Part shown: one piece after another, positions 9,894 to 19,016 of the stretch
Layout: each line of letters starts with the position of its first letter
How positions within the stretch are numbered: position 1 is the first letter of the stretch
DNA from: Microbacterium sp.
GTDB lineage: Bacteria > Actinomycetota > Actinomycetes > Actinomycetales > Microbacteriaceae
Assembly: GCA_019510305.1 (NCBI GenBank)
Contig: JAEKKN010000028.1
Coordinates: 81,154-145,153, forward strand
Length of the DNA stretch: 64,000 nucleotides
Direction of reading: 5' to 3'
Notes under the pieces: model-generated
What the model saw: only the letters and a program-made list of their open reading frames with translations
Databases searched by the model: none
Told to the model about the DNA's origin: nothing
Made by a program: the position numbers and the translations under genes

Positions 9894-11159
9894 TCACCGC
9901 CGAGGCAGCACGTCCTCGAGGTGCGCACGAAGCTGAGCGGCGACGTCGACGGCGTTCCGATCGTAGAGCCACTGGTACTGCAGGCCGTCCCACAGCGCGA
10001 TGAGCCAGACCGCCTCGCGCTCCGGGCCGCGGTGTGCGGGGAGATCGCCGTCGAGCTGCGCGAGCCGGAACACCTCGGTGAAGTACTCCACGCTGCGGGC
10101 GAAGCGGCTCTGGAAGTAGGCGTGCGCCGGGTGCGAAGCCGGCACGGCCTCGCATGACAGCACGGCGTACACCTCGATCAGGCCCGGTTCGTCGACCGCG
10201 TTGTGCACCGCCCCCGACGGCATCCCGCGCAGCAGGTCGGCAGCCCGACGGGCGTCGGCCGTCTCACCCTGCACGCGGATCGCCTTGTCACGCTCTGTGA
10301 GCACGGCTCCCAGCAGCGCCTCCTTCGTCGGGTAGTGGTGAAGCAGCGTCGACTTCGAGACCCCGACCGCCTGAGCGATGTCACGAAGGCTCGTGTCGCC
10401 GTAGCCCCGACGGGCGAACAGCTGCATGGCGTCGGCGAGGATCTGCGAGCGACGCCGCCGACCAGCGGCGTAACCCGATTCGTCGTCGTGGTCGTCCGGT
10501 CCGCCGATGACGAGCTCGGGCAACGGACCGGCGCTCTCCGCAGACGTCTCCTGCTCGCCGGGATCCCGCCAGCCGACGGGCGTGGCCCACAGGGACTCCC
10601 GCTCTTCGAGCATGTCGACGACGTCGACGCGATCGGGGAGGTACTGGGCCATGAGCTGCAGGCCGTCCCACCCCGCGATCGCTCGAGTGGTCTCCGCCTC
10701 GACGTCGCGATCGGGGGCGATGACACCGTGGTCGACCGCGTCCTGCAGCGCATCGATCGTGAGAGCGCGCATGTCGGCGTATCGTTCGCGCATGCGCTCG
10801 TGGCTCGGGTGGCCGGGAGCGGATGCTTCGCCGGTGAGCGCCGCGAACAGTTCGAGATAGCCCGGGGTGGTGGCGTTGCGCGCCGCGAGCTCAGAGAACA
10901 TGAGCGCGCCGGGTTCAGCCGCTGCGACGACCACGGTGAAGACGTCGGCGTTGTCCTGCTCGAACTGCGCCACGACCTCGGCCAGCAGGTCGTCTTTCGA
11001 CGCGAAATGTCCGAGGAGCCCCGGGTGGCTGACGGATGCCGCCGCCGCGATGTCGCGCAGCGACGTGGCGCGGTAGCCCTGGGAGACGAACAGCTCGTGC
11101 GCGGCGTCGAGGATGCGCTGCCGTGTGGCAGCGGCGCGAGCGCTCCGGGTGCTGGTCAT
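9894..11159 (-). CDS. Tandem TetR-TetR transcriptional regulator
   Basis: A 421-aa protein with two complete TetR repressors in one chain. The first HTH is at about residues 12-60 (RQRILDAAHELFVSQGYRAT to SHPGLLGHFASKDDLL) and the second at about 230-280 (RRSQILADAMQLFARRGYGD to SKSTLLHHYPTKEALL). Each is followed by a helical ligand domain with the same WDGLQ signature (IAGWDGLQLMAQY; IALWDGLQYQWLY), which points to an internal duplication. The chosen ATG at 11159 has GGAGG five to six nt upstream; an earlier in-frame start would run into the operator. It is divergent from the MFS-GH3 operon and two operators lie between, so it probably represses that operon until a sugar or aglycone binds. 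Confidence 0.88.
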   Translation of the reverse strand: MTSTRSARAAATRQRILDAAHELFVSQGYRATSLRDIAAAASVSHPGLLGHFASKDDLLAEVVAQFEQDNADVFTVVVAAAEPGALMFSELAARNATTPGYLELFAALTGEASAPGHPSHERMRERYADMRALTIDALQDAVDHGVIAPDRDVEAETTRAIAGWDGLQLMAQYLPDRVDVVDMLEERESLWATPVGWRDPGEQETSAESAGPLPELVIGGPDDHDDESGYAAGRRRRSQILADAMQLFARRGYGDTSLRDIAQAVGVSKSTLLHHYPTKEALLGAVLTERDKAIRVQGETADARRAADLLRGMPSGAVHNAVDEPGLIEVYAVLSCEAVPASHPAHAYFQSRFARSVEYFTEVFRLAQLDGDLPAHRGPEREAVWLIALWDGLQYQWLYDRNAVDVAAQLRAHLEDVLPRR

Positions 11160-11175
11160 CGCATCCTCCAAGGTC

Positions 11176-11242
11176 ACTCTATCCTCGCGCATTACCAATC
11201 GGTCGACATTCACTTACCAAACGGTCGAATTTGAGGTATCGT
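11176..11242. promoter_or_regulatory. Divergent promoter pair with two TetR operators
   Basis: Two copies of TTACCA-A-(T/A)CGGTCGA-like sequence: TTACCAATCGGTCGA (11192-11206) and TTACCAAACGGTCGA (11214-11228), 22 bp apart, which puts them on one face of the helix. The right copy supplies a -35 (TTACCA, 11214-11219) spaced 17 nt from TATCGT (11237-11242) for the transporter. The left copy overlaps a possible -35 (TCGACC on the minus strand) for the regulator, with TAGAGT as its -10 (complement of 11176-11181). Confidence 0.6.
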
Positions 11243-11297
11243 CGATTGCGCGCCGCGTCGTGGACGACCGGCGGAACCTTGCCCGAAAGGATCTCCC

Positions 11298-12596
11298 ATG
11301 ACAGAGCTGTCATCGGCGGCGAGCGCCGCCGCTGCCGGAACGACCGGTTTCAAGCTCCCCGGAACCACGCCGGAGAAGACCCCGCGCGGATACACGCCCG
11401 GCCTCGCCGCCGTGAACTTCGGCGTCTACCTCGCACTGCTCACGCCGGTCATGGTCTCGATGGCCTTCAAGGTGCAGCACCTCGACCCCGTGAACACCGA
11501 GGGCAGCCTCGGGCTCGTGATGGGTGTCGGCGCGGCGTTCGCGCTCATCGCCAATCCTCTCGTCGGGCGGCTCTCCGACCGCACCACTTCGCGCTGGGGC
11601 ATGCGTCGTCCCTGGATCCTCGGCGGAGCGATCGTGGGCCTCGGCGCCTTCGCGCTGATCGGCGCGGCATCCTCGGTCTGGGTCGTGCTGCTCGCCTGGT
11701 GCCTCGTGCAGACATCGATGAACGCCGTGCTGGCCGCGGCCAACGCGACCCTTCCCGACCAGGTGTCCGTGTCGAGCCGTGGCAAGGTCTCGGGCCTCGT
11801 CGGCATCACCACGCCCATCGGCATCCTCGCCGGCAGCTTCATCGTGAACTTCCTCCCCGGCGACTTCGAGCGCTTCGTCGTGCCCGGCGTGATCAGCCTC
11901 ATCCTCGCGGTCGTCTTCGTGGCGATTCTCAAAGACCGTGTGCTCACCGAGAAGCCGGCCGAGAAGTTCACGATCGGCATGTTCTTCGGCTCGTTCGTCT
12001 TCAACCCGCGCAAGCATCCCGATTTCGGCTGGACCTGGCTCACGAAGTTCCTGGTGATGTTCGGCTACGCCGGCATCGCGACCTTCCTCCCGCTCTACCT
12101 CGTCACGAAGTTCGGCCTCGACGAGCAGGGCGCCGTCGGCGTCATCCTCGCCGCCAACCTCGCGTCGATGGCCGCCATGGCCGTCTCCTCGCCGCTCGGC
12201 GGGTTCCTCTCCGACAAGGTCGGCAAGCGGCGTCCGTTCGTCGCGATCGCCGGCGTCATCATGGTGGTCGGCCTCGTCATCCTCGCGGTCGCGCCGAGCA
12301 TCGCCGTCGTCATCATCGGGCAGGCGATCATCGGCCTCGGGGCCGGGTCGTTCCTCTCCGTCGACCTGGCGCTCGCCACCGAGGTGCTGCCCAACGCGGA
12401 TGACGTCGCGAAAGACCTCGGCGTGCTGAACATCGCCAACGCCCTGCCTCAGTCGATCGCTCCGGCGATCGCGCCCGGAGTCATCGCCCTGGGTGCAGCC
12501 ACGCCGCTCGGCGGCTACCCGACCTGGTACCTGTTCGGCGCGGTCGTCGCGCTCGCCGGCGCCGTTCTCGTCTACCGCATCAAGGGAGTCAAGTGA
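11298..12596 (+). CDS. MFS transporter, probable sugar or glycoside importer
   Basis: A 432-aa, 12-helix major facilitator. The motif A loop between helices 2 and 3 is clear (GRLSDRTTSRWGMRRPWILGG), with a related loop in the second half (GGFLSDKVGKRRPF). The Arg-rich motif A and overall layout fit the MFS/GPH-like permeases often found beside GH3 enzymes in Actinobacteria. The start is ATG with AAAGGA eight nt upstream. Its stop overlaps the start of the downstream GH3 gene, so the two are co-transcribed. The substrate is inferred only from that neighbour: an oligosaccharide or beta-glycoside. Confidence 0.85.
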   Translation: MTELSSAASAAAAGTTGFKLPGTTPEKTPRGYTPGLAAVNFGVYLALLTPVMVSMAFKVQHLDPVNTEGSLGLVMGVGAAFALIANPLVGRLSDRTTSRWGMRRPWILGGAIVGLGAFALIGAASSVWVVLLAWCLVQTSMNAVLAAANATLPDQVSVSSRGKVSGLVGITTPIGILAGSFIVNFLPGDFERFVVPGVISLILAVVFVAILKDRVLTEKPAEKFTIGMFFGSFVFNPRKHPDFGWTWLTKFLVMFGYAGIATFLPLYLVTKFGLDEQGAVGVILAANLASMAAMAVSSPLGGFLSDKVGKRRPFVAIAGVIMVVGLVILAVAPSIAVVIIGQAIIGLGAGSFLSVDLALATEVLPNADDVAKDLGVLNIANALPQSIAPAIAPGVIALGAATPLGGYPTWYLFGAVVALAGAVLVYRIKGVK

Positions 12597-14359
12597 CCAT
12601 GACCGAACAGAGCGGACGTCCCTGGCTCGATGCCGGGTTGCCGACCGAGGAGCGGGTCGAACTGCTGCTCGCCGAGATGACTCTGGCGGAGAAAGCGGGT
12701 CTCTTCTTCCAGACGATGATCGTGATGGGCGAGGGTGGCGAGCTCTCCGAGGGCGATGCGAACTTCGGCATCCCCTCGAACCGCGAGTACGTCGTCGGCC
12801 GGCACATGAACCACTTCAACCTGCTCGGCGTCGCGCCGAAGGCGAGCGACATCGCCGCCTGGCATAACAGGCTGCAGGAGCTCGCGGCATCCACCCGCCT
12901 CGGCATCCCGGTGTCGATCTCGACAGATCCGCGTCATTCATTCAGCGACAACCCGGGCGCCACGATGTTCGCCGGCCCGTTCTCGCAGTGGCCCGAGCCT
13001 CTCGGCCTCGCCGCCACGCGCGACGCCGAGCTGGTTCAGCGCTTCGGCGACATCGCCCGTCAGGAGTACACGGCGGTCGGCATCCGCGTCGCGCTGCACC
13101 CGCAGGTCGACCTCGCCACCGAGTCGCGCTGGGCGCGCCAGCTGCAGACCTTCGGAGAGGATGCCGCGCTCGCCGGCCGGCTGGGAGCCGCCTACGTTCG
13201 CGGGTTCCAGGGTGCGTCGTTCGGACCGGGCTCAGTCTCGACCATGACCAAGCACTTCCCCGGAGGCGGCCCGCAGAAGGACGGCGAGGACCCGCATTTC
13301 GACTACGGACGCGAGCAGGTGTATCCCGGAGACAACTTCGAGCACCATCTCACGCCCTTCGAGGACATCTTCGCCGCGGGCGGACGGCAGATCATGCCCT
13401 ATTACGGCATGCCGGTCGGTACGCAGTATGAAGAGGTCGGCTTCGGATTCAACAAGGGCGTGCTCACCGGCCTGCTCCGCGAGCGCTTCGGCTTCGACGG
13501 CATCGTGTGCACCGACTGGGGGCTGGTGACCGACCAGCCGATCATGGGCGCCGACTTCTCGGCCCGCGCGTGGGGCGTCGAGCACCTGACCCCCGCCGAG
13601 CGGATGGTGAAGATCCTCGACGCCGGGGCCGACCAGTTCGGCGGCGAGAGCGAGACCGGTCTGCTGATCGACCTGGTGCGCTCGGGCGAGGTCTCCGAAG
13701 AGCGCCTCGACGTCTCGGCACGCCGTCTGCTGCGTGAGAAGTTCGAGCTCGGCCTCTTCGAGGATCCGTACGTCGATGTGTCCGCGGCGGACGCGATCGT
13801 GGGGTCGGCGGAGTTCCGTGCGGCCGGCGAGCAGGCGCAGCGCGCGTCGATCGCGGTGCTCTCTAACGATGGCGTGCTCCCGCTGCGCCGCGGGCTGAAG
13901 CTGTACGTCGAAGGGATCTCCCCGGAGGTCGCCGCACGGTTCGGAGAGGTGGTCGGCTCTCCTCAGGAAGCGGATGCGGCGGTTCTGCGCATCCAGGCTC
14001 CGTACGAGCAGCGTGCCACGATGTTCGAGAACTTCTTCCATGCCGGTTCCCTCGACTTCCCCGAGGAGGTCATCGCCCACGTCGCGGAGATCGCGGCATC
14101 CGTCCCGACGGTCGTGGACGTGTTCCTCGATCGGCCGGCGATCCTCGGTCCGATCGTCGACGCCGCGAACGCGGTCGTCGCGAACTGGGGAGCGAACTCG
14201 GAGGCGCTGCTCGACGTGCTGACGGGTGCAGTGACGGCGACCGGAAAACTGCCGTTCGACGTACCGAGCTCTATGGCCGCAGCCGAGGCGTCGCGGCCGG
14301 ACGTGCCCTTCGACACGGCCGACCCGCTGTTCCGATTCGGACACGGTCTGTCGCTGTAA
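12593..14359 (+). CDS. Glycoside hydrolase family 3 protein
   Basis: A 588-aa GH3 enzyme, cytoplasmic as no signal peptide is present. The TIM barrel shows the family landmarks: ATRDAELVQRFGDIARQEY, KHFPGGG where relatives have KHFPGHG, and the nucleophile Asp308 in GIVCTDWG. The alpha/beta sandwich domain follows and ends at DPLFRFGHGLSL, the usual end of short GH3 proteins. The start is either the GTG at 12593, overlapping the transporter stop as GTGA, or the ATG at 12599; GGGAG lies four or ten nt away respectively. Expected to release terminal beta-sugars from what the MFS protein imports. Specificity is not readable from sequence. Confidence 0.9.
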   Translation: MTMTEQSGRPWLDAGLPTEERVELLLAEMTLAEKAGLFFQTMIVMGEGGELSEGDANFGIPSNREYVVGRHMNHFNLLGVAPKASDIAAWHNRLQELAASTRLGIPVSISTDPRHSFSDNPGATMFAGPFSQWPEPLGLAATRDAELVQRFGDIARQEYTAVGIRVALHPQVDLATESRWARQLQTFGEDAALAGRLGAAYVRGFQGASFGPGSVSTMTKHFPGGGPQKDGEDPHFDYGREQVYPGDNFEHHLTPFEDIFAAGGRQIMPYYGMPVGTQYEEVGFGFNKGVLTGLLRERFGFDGIVCTDWGLVTDQPIMGADFSARAWGVEHLTPAERMVKILDAGADQFGGESETGLLIDLVRSGEVSEERLDVSARRLLREKFELGLFEDPYVDVSAADAIVGSAEFRAAGEQAQRASIAVLSNDGVLPLRRGLKLYVEGISPEVAARFGEVVGSPQEADAAVLRIQAPYEQRATMFENFFHAGSLDFPEEVIAHVAEIAASVPTVVDVFLDRPAILGPIVDAANAVVANWGANSEALLDVLTGAVTATGKLPFDVPSSMAAAEASRPDVPFDTADPLFRFGHGLSL

Positions 14360-14375
14360 GCATCCCCCGTTCCTC

Positions 14376-14409
14376 GAAACGCCCCCGCAGCCGTTTGCGG
14401 GGGCGTTTC
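14376..14409 (+). terminator. Strong intrinsic terminator after the GH3 gene
   Basis: GAAACGCCCCCGCA (14376-14389) pairs perfectly with TGCGGGGGCGTTTC (14396-14409) around a six-base loop, 17 nt after the GH3 stop. Confidence 0.85.
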
Positions 14410-14610
14410 TCGTTGGCGGCGCGGGGCTGGCGGCCCGAGGGCGAGGCGATTGTCACGATTCGCTCGCGGTGTGACGGAAGTCTGTGCATTTGCTGGACAT
14501 ACCCTAGGGATACCGAGATACTGGCATGGCATGCGCTCTGCCGACTTGTCGTCGGCGCCTGGGGAGGGCCGCGTGACGCGAACACAGTCCGCATCACACG
14601 GGAGAGGCAA
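14410..14610 (+). promoter_or_regulatory. Intergenic leader of the LAATG surface protein gene
   Basis: About 200 nt without a gene. It contains an AT-richer patch (TTGCTG at 14490-14495; TACCCT and TACCGA at 14500-14516) that may hold the promoter, but no spacing is convincing. The ribosome site GGGAGAG lies at 14600-14606, five nt before the ATG. Confidence 0.3.
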
Positions 14611-17600
14611 ATGAGAATATTTGAGGGGAAGTCTCTGCGGCAACGCAGAGCAATCGGTGGGAGCATCGCCGCGGCAACCGCGGGCGCTGTGATTCTCACC
14701 AGCGCGCTGGTGCCCATGGCAGCCAGCGCCGCACCGGGTGATCACTCGGAGGCGCGATCGCAGTTCCTGAGCGGATCGATCCTGACCGGCATCGATCTCG
14801 ACTCGATCGTCGGTCTGGCCGGCACGGAAGCGATCAACACCGGGGCGGGAACCGTCACGGACACGACCGACCTCGATGTGACGGCACTGAGTGCACTGAA
14901 CGTCACGATCCCGAGCGGAGCATCGATCCCGCTGGGCGACCTGCTCGCCCTGGGTGCGGTGAACCAGTTCTCGCAGGCGCAGGACGCCGGCGTCTCTCGC
15001 GCGGCTTCTGGAGCCGTCAGCGACGCGGGCATCGTCGACACCTCGGGCACCGGCACTTTCCCGGCGAGCGCGAGCCTTGACCTGATGGCGCTGCTGCCGT
15101 CGACGCCTCTGCTGACCGAGGCCAACCTCACCCTCAGCGGTGTGACCGGCGTCGCAGCACTCGACGCGGCACAGACCCCGCCGGCCGTCGCTTGTGCCGA
15201 CATCTCGGCCCCAGTGGACTGCCGCGGGTACAACATCGCGGGCGCCACGACCAACCTCGAGCTCCCGGCCGTCGGTGCGATCGCCACGACGACGCAGAGC
15301 ACGCTCGGCACGTTGTCGACCACGCTCAACGGTCTGTCGGATGAACTCCTCGACGGACTGCTCGGCGGCGTCACCGGTGCGCTCAGCGCGATCAACGCGC
15401 TGCTGCCCGGTGTGTCCTTGGTCTCGAACGACCTCGACGTGACGATCACCGCGAACCTCGCAAGCGCTCTCGACCCGATCCTCTCTCAGGACATCACGGT
15501 CTCGGGCGTCACGCTCAACGCAGCTGCAGGCACCGTGACGGTCGACTGGGAGAACATTGCAGGCCTCAACGGCCTTCCGCCGAACACTCCGCTGATCAGC
15601 AACGCGACGCTCTCGACCGTGGCGACCAACGCCGCAGCCGCGCTCACCCAGCTGCAGACTGAGCTCAACACGGCGCTGGCCGCAGTCACCGACAGCGTGA
15701 ACGTTCAGATCAGCGGCGGCGTCTGCCTCCTGGAGGTTGTCCTCGTGGGCTGCACGGCGGGTCTCGACCTGTCGTTCAACGGCTCGCTGGCCGACCTGCT
15801 CGACGGCTCCGCACCTCTCGGGGTCAGCGGCACCGGCCTCGCCTCTGTGCTGTCGCCGATCCTCGGCACACTGACGACGACGATCCAGGGCGCGACCTCC
15901 ACGGTTCTGCTCCCCCTGGTGAACGGCGCTCTCAGCACCGCAGGCACGGCCATCTCCAACGTCGTCGCCGCCGCGGCACCGGCGCTGAGCGGCGTCTTCG
16001 ACCTTCTCGGCGACGTCGTCAGCGTGGACGTCAACGTTCAGGAAGATGACGTCGACGGCCCGGGCACCTTCACCGAGGTTGCTGCTCGAGTGACTCTGCT
16101 CGGCGGCAGCGCGTTGACGGTCGACCTCGGCAAGGCCATCGTCGGCGCGAACGAGGTGGCCGCAGTCGCGCCCACCGTCGACGCGCTCGACCCGGTCCAG
16201 GCAGGCACCAGCCTCCCGGTGACCGGCGCGAACTGGGTTCCCGGTTCGCAGGTGACCCTGACGCTGCGCGACGCCTCGAACAACACGATCGGCACCCCGG
16301 TCGTCGTCACGGTCGAGCCCGACGGAACGCTCCCCGCGGGCACCGTCTACGCGGTCCCGACCGTCACCCCGGCCGGCACCGACTACGTGCTGACCGCGAC
16401 CGACAACGAGGATCCGCAGAACACGGCAACCGACACGGTCGCGATCACGGCTGCTGGGACCGGCGACGTCAACACCAACGCGGCGGCTTCGGCATCCGCA
16501 TCGGCTGACGCCACGGCCGACGGCGATCCGTCTGCTCAGGCGGCGGCTGAGGCTGCGGCCTTCTCCGACGCGACCGCGATCGCCTCTGCTGCGGCCACGG
16601 CCGACGCTGAGGCGGCAGCCGAGGCTGCGGCCACGGTGACCGCTTCTTCGGAGGCCTCGACCACGGCTGACGCCGATGTCAACGCTTCGGCAGCTGTCGC
16701 TGCTCAGGCTGCGGCACAGGCTGACGCGTCGGATGACGTGAACGCCGCGGCTTCGACCGCTGCGGAGGCGAACTCCTCCACTTCGTCTGAGGCCGCCGCT
16801 ACGACAACCTCGTCGGCGGATGCTTCCAACGAGGCATCGGCGAACACCAACGCGACGGCTTCGGCCACCGCATCGGCGAACGCCGACGCATCGACCGCGG
16901 CAGTCGCCGAGGCCGCTGCTCAGGCGGCTGCTTACGCTGAAGCCGAATCGGACGCCTCCGCGGCAGCCGACATCGACGCGAGCGCAGCGGCGGAGACCGC
17001 GGCAACAGCGACCTCGTCGACTGCGGCCACCGCCGACGCCACTTCGGCGGCCAACGCCGGTGCGGCCATCGCCGCTCAGGCTGCGGCTCTCGCCGACGCC
17101 ACGTCGAACACGGCGGCCGACACCTCGGCGACGTCCGATGCGAGCACGTCCGCTGCGTCGAACGCCTCTGCCGCGGCGATCGCCACGGCGTCGACCACTG
17201 CGTCGGCTGACGCGGTGGCTGAGGCCACCTCGACGGCTACCGCTGCGGCTGACCCGGATGCCACGGCAACCGCTTCGGCTGAGGTGAGCACCAACGCCTC
17301 GGCGTCGGCGGCAGCTTCGGCTCAGGCGGATGACGACAGCAACGCTTCCGTCGAGGTTGCGGCTCAGGCTGCGGCACTTGCCGACGCGACGAACGACACG
17401 AATGCAGCAGCCGATGTCACGGCGAACTCCGCAGCTCAGGCGGCGGCGACCACGGCAGCTTCGGCTGATGCGGCGACCACGGCCACATCCGAGGCGAACG
17501 CTGCAGCTGCGGCATCCGCTCAGGCGGCGGCGCAGACGGACGCGACGTCCACGAGCGCGGCTGACACGTCGGCATCGGCTGACGCCGACCCGAACGCGGC

Positions 17601-18138
17601 AGCTTCGATCGCGGCAAACGCCACGTCGTCGAACACCGCCTCGGCCACTGCTGCGGCTGACGCCACGGCAACGGCCACCTCCACCGCCACGGCATCCGCC
17701 ACCACGTCGGCCACCGCGTCCGCCTCGGCGAATGCGAACCCGACGGGCAAGCTCGGCATCACGGTGAAGGTTCCGGTCCTGGAGCGCGGCCAGCAGCAGA
17801 CCACTGTCGGCACGGGCTTCAAGCCGGGCGAGGTCGTCACCGGTGTGATGACCTCCGACCCGCTGGCTCTGGGCACCCAGGTCGCCAACGCGCAGGGAAC
17901 CGTCACCTTCACGTGGGCGATCCCGGCCGGCACCGACCTGGGCACGCACACCGTCACCCTGACCGGCGCAGAGTCGGGCAGTGTCGCGGGTACGTTCCAG
18001 GTCGTGGCCAAGGGCCTCGCCGCAACGGGTGGCACCGCGCCGAACGGCTGGATCGTCCTCGGAGCACTGCTCCTGATGTTCGGTCTCGGCACGGCGCTGG
18101 TCGCACGCTCCAAGCGTGAGACCGTCACCGCAGAGTAA
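14611..18138 (+). CDS. Choice-of-anchor G surface protein with Ala-rich region and LAATG sortase motif
   Basis: A 1175-aa wall protein. Its signal peptide ends PMAASA-APGDHS. The N-terminal 480 residues (DHSEARSQFLSGSILTG onward) match my recollection of the actinobacterial choice-of-anchor G family, with one Cys-Cys loop (CADISAPVDC) and a second (VCLLEVVLVGC). A beta-sandwich follows (VDALDPVQAGTSLPVTG). From about residue 623 to 1042 the chain is almost only Ala, Ser, Thr, Asp and Glu, with recurring AAQAAA and ADA units. A last beta domain (GKLGITVKVPVLERG) leads to LAATGG at 1136-1141, a membrane helix and a basic tail, as expected for a class E sortase substrate. No sortase gene is nearby. 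The ATG has GGGAGAG five nt upstream. Confidence 0.88.
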   Translation: MRIFEGKSLRQRRAIGGSIAAATAGAVILTSALVPMAASAAPGDHSEARSQFLSGSILTGIDLDSIVGLAGTEAINTGAGTVTDTTDLDVTALSALNVTIPSGASIPLGDLLALGAVNQFSQAQDAGVSRAASGAVSDAGIVDTSGTGTFPASASLDLMALLPSTPLLTEANLTLSGVTGVAALDAAQTPPAVACADISAPVDCRGYNIAGATTNLELPAVGAIATTTQSTLGTLSTTLNGLSDELLDGLLGGVTGALSAINALLPGVSLVSNDLDVTITANLASALDPILSQDITVSGVTLNAAAGTVTVDWENIAGLNGLPPNTPLISNATLSTVATNAAAALTQLQTELNTALAAVTDSVNVQISGGVCLLEVVLVGCTAGLDLSFNGSLADLLDGSAPLGVSGTGLASVLSPILGTLTTTIQGATSTVLLPLVNGALSTAGTAISNVVAAAAPALSGVFDLLGDVVSVDVNVQEDDVDGPGTFTEVAARVTLLGGSALTVDLGKAIVGANEVAAVAPTVDALDPVQAGTSLPVTGANWVPGSQVTLTLRDASNNTIGTPVVVTVEPDGTLPAGTVYAVPTVTPAGTDYVLTATDNEDPQNTATDTVAITAAGTGDVNTNAAASASASADATADGDPSAQAAAEAAAFSDATAIASAAATADAEAAAEAAATVTASSEASTTADADVNASAAVAAQAAAQADASDDVNAAASTAAEANSSTSSEAAATTTSSADASNEASANTNATASATASANADASTAAVAEAAAQAAAYAEAESDASAAADIDASAAAETAATATSSTAATADATSAANAGAAIAAQAAALADATSNTAADTSATSDASTSAASNASAAAIATASTTASADAVAEATSTATAAADPDATATASAEVSTNASASAAASAQADDDSNASVEVAAQAAALADATNDTNAAADVTANSAAQAAATTAASADAATTATSEANAAAAASAQAAAQTDATSTSAADTSASADADPNAAASIAANATSSNTASATAAADATATATSTATASATTSATASASANANPTGKLGITVKVPVLERGQQQTTVGTGFKPGEVVTGVMTSDPLALGTQVANAQGTVTFTWAIPAGTDLGTHTVTLTGAESGSVAGTFQVVAKGLAATGGTAPNGWIVLGALLLMFGLGTALVARSKRETVTAE
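16480..17738 (+). repeat. Degenerate Ala-rich coding repeat
   Basis: About 1.26 kb of imperfect short repeats built on GCT/GCG/GAC/TCG codons (recurring GCTCAGGCGGCGGC and TCGGCTGACGC units) inside the surface protein. It codes for a roughly 420-residue low-complexity spacer, probably a wall-spanning stalk, and could change length by slippage. Confidence 0.75.
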
Positions 18139-18154
18139 GTGAGACGCTGACAGA

Positions 18155-18187
18155 GGTCGGGGTCGCCCGTTCAGGGCGGCCCCGGCC
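18155..18187 (+). terminator. Hairpin after the surface protein gene
   Basis: GGTCGGGGTCGCCC (18155-18168) pairs with GGGCGGCCCCGGCC (18174-18187), with two G-U pairs and a five-base loop, 16 nt after the stop. Confidence 0.65.
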
Positions 18188-18212
18188 TTCAGTGATGAGA
18201 AGGACCTTTTCG

Positions 18213-19016
18213 ATGAGCACGAACACTGAACCGGTGCAGAGCGACGCGACCGTCGCCTCCCGACCGCGGCCGACCTGGTGGGTGAAGCTCATCGCCTTCG
18301 CCGCGTGCCTATTGACGCTCTGGCATGTCGGGGCGTCGTTCCTGTGGATCGCGCCGTACTCGGCGCTGCGTGAGATCCCCACCCAGAACGTGCTCGCGAG
18401 CTACATGCTGCCCATGTTCGGCCAGTCTTGGAGCGTCTTCGCCCCAGAGCCGATCAACGGCGACTACCACTTCAACGTCCGCGCCCTCATCGAGAAGGAC
18501 GGCGAGGAGACCGAGACCGGCTGGGTCAGCGCGACCGATGTCGAACTCTCGATGATCCGCTACAACCTGTTCCCCCCTCGCGCCGGCATCCAGTCCAGCG
18601 AGGTCGCGAGCAACCAGATGAACGCCTATAACGACCTCAGCGGCGAACAGCAGGCTGTTGCCGCGCTCGACTTTGACGAGGATGACTGGGAGGACTGGAT
18701 GGTCCGCTCCTTCGACAAGCTCGAGGGCGACGACAACCCCGACACGACCGAGTACATGGCGGCGGAGCATCTGGCCACCGCGTACGCCACCCAGGGCGCC
18801 TACGCGATCTGGGGAGCGGATGCCGTCGTCAAGGTGCAGTACCGAGTGAGCCGGCAGAACGTGGTCCCGTTCGCCCAGCGCAACAATCCCAATGCGCAGC
18901 GCCCCGACCCTACTTTCGCGACGACAGGCTGGCGCCTGCCGATCGAAGAGAAGGGGCAGAGCCGCGAGGACTTCGCCGACGTCTTCCGCGCCCAGTTCGA
19001 GAGGACCCAGCAGTGA
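18213..19016 (+). CDS. DUF5819 family membrane-anchored protein
   Basis: A 267-aa protein with one N-terminal membrane helix (WWVKLIAFAACLLTLWHVG) and an extracellular domain beginning SFLWIAPYSALREIPTQNVL. The block YMLPMFGQSWSVFAPEP, with two aromatic residues before APxP, is the feature I associate with DUF5819. The function of that family is unknown. The start is taken as MSTNTEP, with AGGAC seven nt upstream; two starts 18 and 21 nt earlier remain possible. Its stop overlaps the GTG of the HTTM gene, so the two proteins are translationally coupled and probably work together in the membrane. Confidence 0.8.
   Translation: MSTNTEPVQSDATVASRPRPTWWVKLIAFAACLLTLWHVGASFLWIAPYSALREIPTQNVLASYMLPMFGQSWSVFAPEPINGDYHFNVRALIEKDGEETETGWVSATDVELSMIRYNLFPPRAGIQSSEVASNQMNAYNDLSGEQQAVAALDFDEDDWEDWMVRSFDKLEGDDNPDTTEYMAAEHLATAYATQGAYAIWGADAVVKVQYRVSRQNVVPFAQRNNPNAQRPDPTFATTGWRLPIEEKGQSREDFADVFRAQFERTQQ

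Noticed and set aside
16480-17738. CRISPR-like repeat array
   Set aside because: Repeats are short, degenerate and in frame within one long gene; there are no uniform spacers and no cas genes.
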